Origin: Nitrospinae bacterium RIFCSPLOWO2_12_39_16
Lineage (GTDB): Bacteria > Nitrospinota > Nitrospinia > UBA9942
Assembly (NCBI GenBank): GCA_001805005.1
Contig: MHDO01000026.1
Coordinates: forward strand, 1,042 to 14,197
Length of the DNA: 13,156 nt
Reading direction: 5' to 3'
This document shows, in pieces, positions 12,565 through 13,156 of this stretch. The translations under genes and the position numbers were made by a program. The first letter of the stretch is position 1; every line of letters starts with the position of its first letter. The notes beneath the pieces were generated by a model, which saw only the letters and a program-made list of their open reading frames with translations, made no database searches and was not told where the DNA came from.

Positions 12565-13156
12565 ATGGCAATGGTAATTTTTTCAATAAAAAGATTTAAT
12601 CCAGAAAAGGACAGCTCCCCTTGTTACAAAGATTATGAGCTGAATGTTCCAGAAGGGGCGACTGTATTGGACTGTCTTAATCTTATTAAATGGACACAGG
12701 ACGGGACTTTGACCCACCGCATGTCATGCCGAAGTGCTATCTGCGGCTCATGTGCAGTAAAGGTGAATGGACATCCAAAGCTTGCCTGTAAGACTCAGGC
12801 GGTTGATGAGATAATTAATGGCAGGATGAAGATAGAGCCGCTTGGCAATGCAAAGGTTTTAAAAGACCTTGTTGTTGACTTAGAGCCATTCTTCTCAAAA
12901 TTTCAGAAGGTTAAACCGTGGCTTGTGACAGATGAGCCTGCAGGAGATAAAGAGAGAAGACAGTCCACTGAAGACTTCCACCGAATAGATGCAGCTTCCA
13001 CCTGTATAATGTGTGCATCCTGCTGTTCAGATTGTAATAGTTGGGCATCAAATGAGAGTTTTTTGGGTCCTGCCGCACTTGCAAAGGCACAGAGGTTTGT
13101 GGATGATTCAAGGGATAAGGTAGCACTGGAAAGGGTAATAAATTTAAGTAGGGCAA
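12565..13156 (+). CDS. sdhB: Succinate dehydrogenase/fumarate reductase iron-sulfur subunit, 5' part
   Basis: Electron-transfer subunit passing electrons between the flavoprotein and quinone; 197 residues are visible, with the C-terminus outside the window. The [2Fe-2S] ligands are C55, C60, C63 and C75 (SCRSAICGSCAVKVNGHPKLAC). The second cluster motif, STCIMCASCCSDCNSW, has C147, C150 and C153 for [4Fe-4S] and C157 for the three-iron cluster, in the E. coli SdhB spacing; the residue after the last Cys is Asn where Pro is usual. The remaining ligands lie beyond the window. Start at ATG 12565 or 12571 (MAMVIF or MVIF); neither has a Shine-Dalgarno, because the repeat element ends about 9 nt upstream. 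Membrane anchors are probably further downstream or elsewhere. Confidence 0.94.
   Translation, partial: MAMVIFSIKRFNPEKDSSPCYKDYELNVPEGATVLDCLNLIKWTQDGTLTHRMSCRSAICGSCAVKVNGHPKLACKTQAVDEIINGRMKIEPLGNAKVLKDLVVDLEPFFSKFQKVKPWLVTDEPAGDKERRQSTEDFHRIDAASTCIMCASCCSDCNSWASNESFLGPAALAKAQRFVDDSRDKVALERVINLSRA

Overview
This is an AT-rich bacterial chromosomal segment of housekeeping genes interrupted by small accessory cassettes and by many short-period repeats. Arginine is encoded almost only by AGA/AGG in the core genes. The combination of ruvC-ruvA, a Bacillus-type glucose-6-phosphate isomerase, a two-subunit class I (iron-sulfur) fumarase and sdhAB, together with dispersed 7-, 9- and 10-bp repeats, suggests an uncultured or anaerobic Gram-negative lineage such as Nitrospirota or former Deltaproteobacteria. 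That placement is an impression, not a demonstration.

Layout. 1-3649: the ruvC 3' end, ruvA (35-nt overlap), a subtype-III amidohydrolase possibly of the aminodeoxyfutalosine deaminase kind, and pgi (8-nt overlap) run in one direction and look like one transcription unit. 3647-4440: a Phd/YefM antitoxin and PIN-domain toxin pair with its own near-consensus promoter and an overlapping palindromic operator. 4441-6609: an accessory island. It holds a small zinc-ribbon protein (+), a convergent NucS-like PD-(D/E)XK nuclease with a winged-helix region (-), an XRE regulator (-) just upstream of the nuclease with a 34-bp palindromic operator, and a divergent, apparently frameshifted small gene (+) that keeps a good promoter and ribosome binding site. 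6619-8206: leucyl aminopeptidase pepA with its own promoter. 8289-13156: fumarase alpha, a DUF433/DUF5615 toxin-antitoxin-like pair lodged between the two fumarase subunits, fumarase beta, sdhA and the start of sdhB.

The fumarase and succinate dehydrogenase/fumarate reductase genes catalyse adjacent steps (succinate-fumarate-malate). Their intergenic spaces are filled with tandem short repeats: inverted heptamers before fumarase alpha, decamers before fumarase beta and sdhB, nonamers after ruvA and after fumarase beta, and a 155-bp composite palindromic element between sdhA and sdhB. Heptamer arrays also lie inside ruvA, inside the amidohydrolase gene and across the pepA stop codon. Genes directly behind these repeats have no visible Shine-Dalgarno sequence, whereas most other genes here do (ruvA is the clear exception). 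The most interesting items are the nuclease/XRE island, the in-frame heptamer array in the amidohydrolase as a possible phase-variation site, the repeat families themselves, and a hairpin that could sequester the sdhA ribosome binding site.
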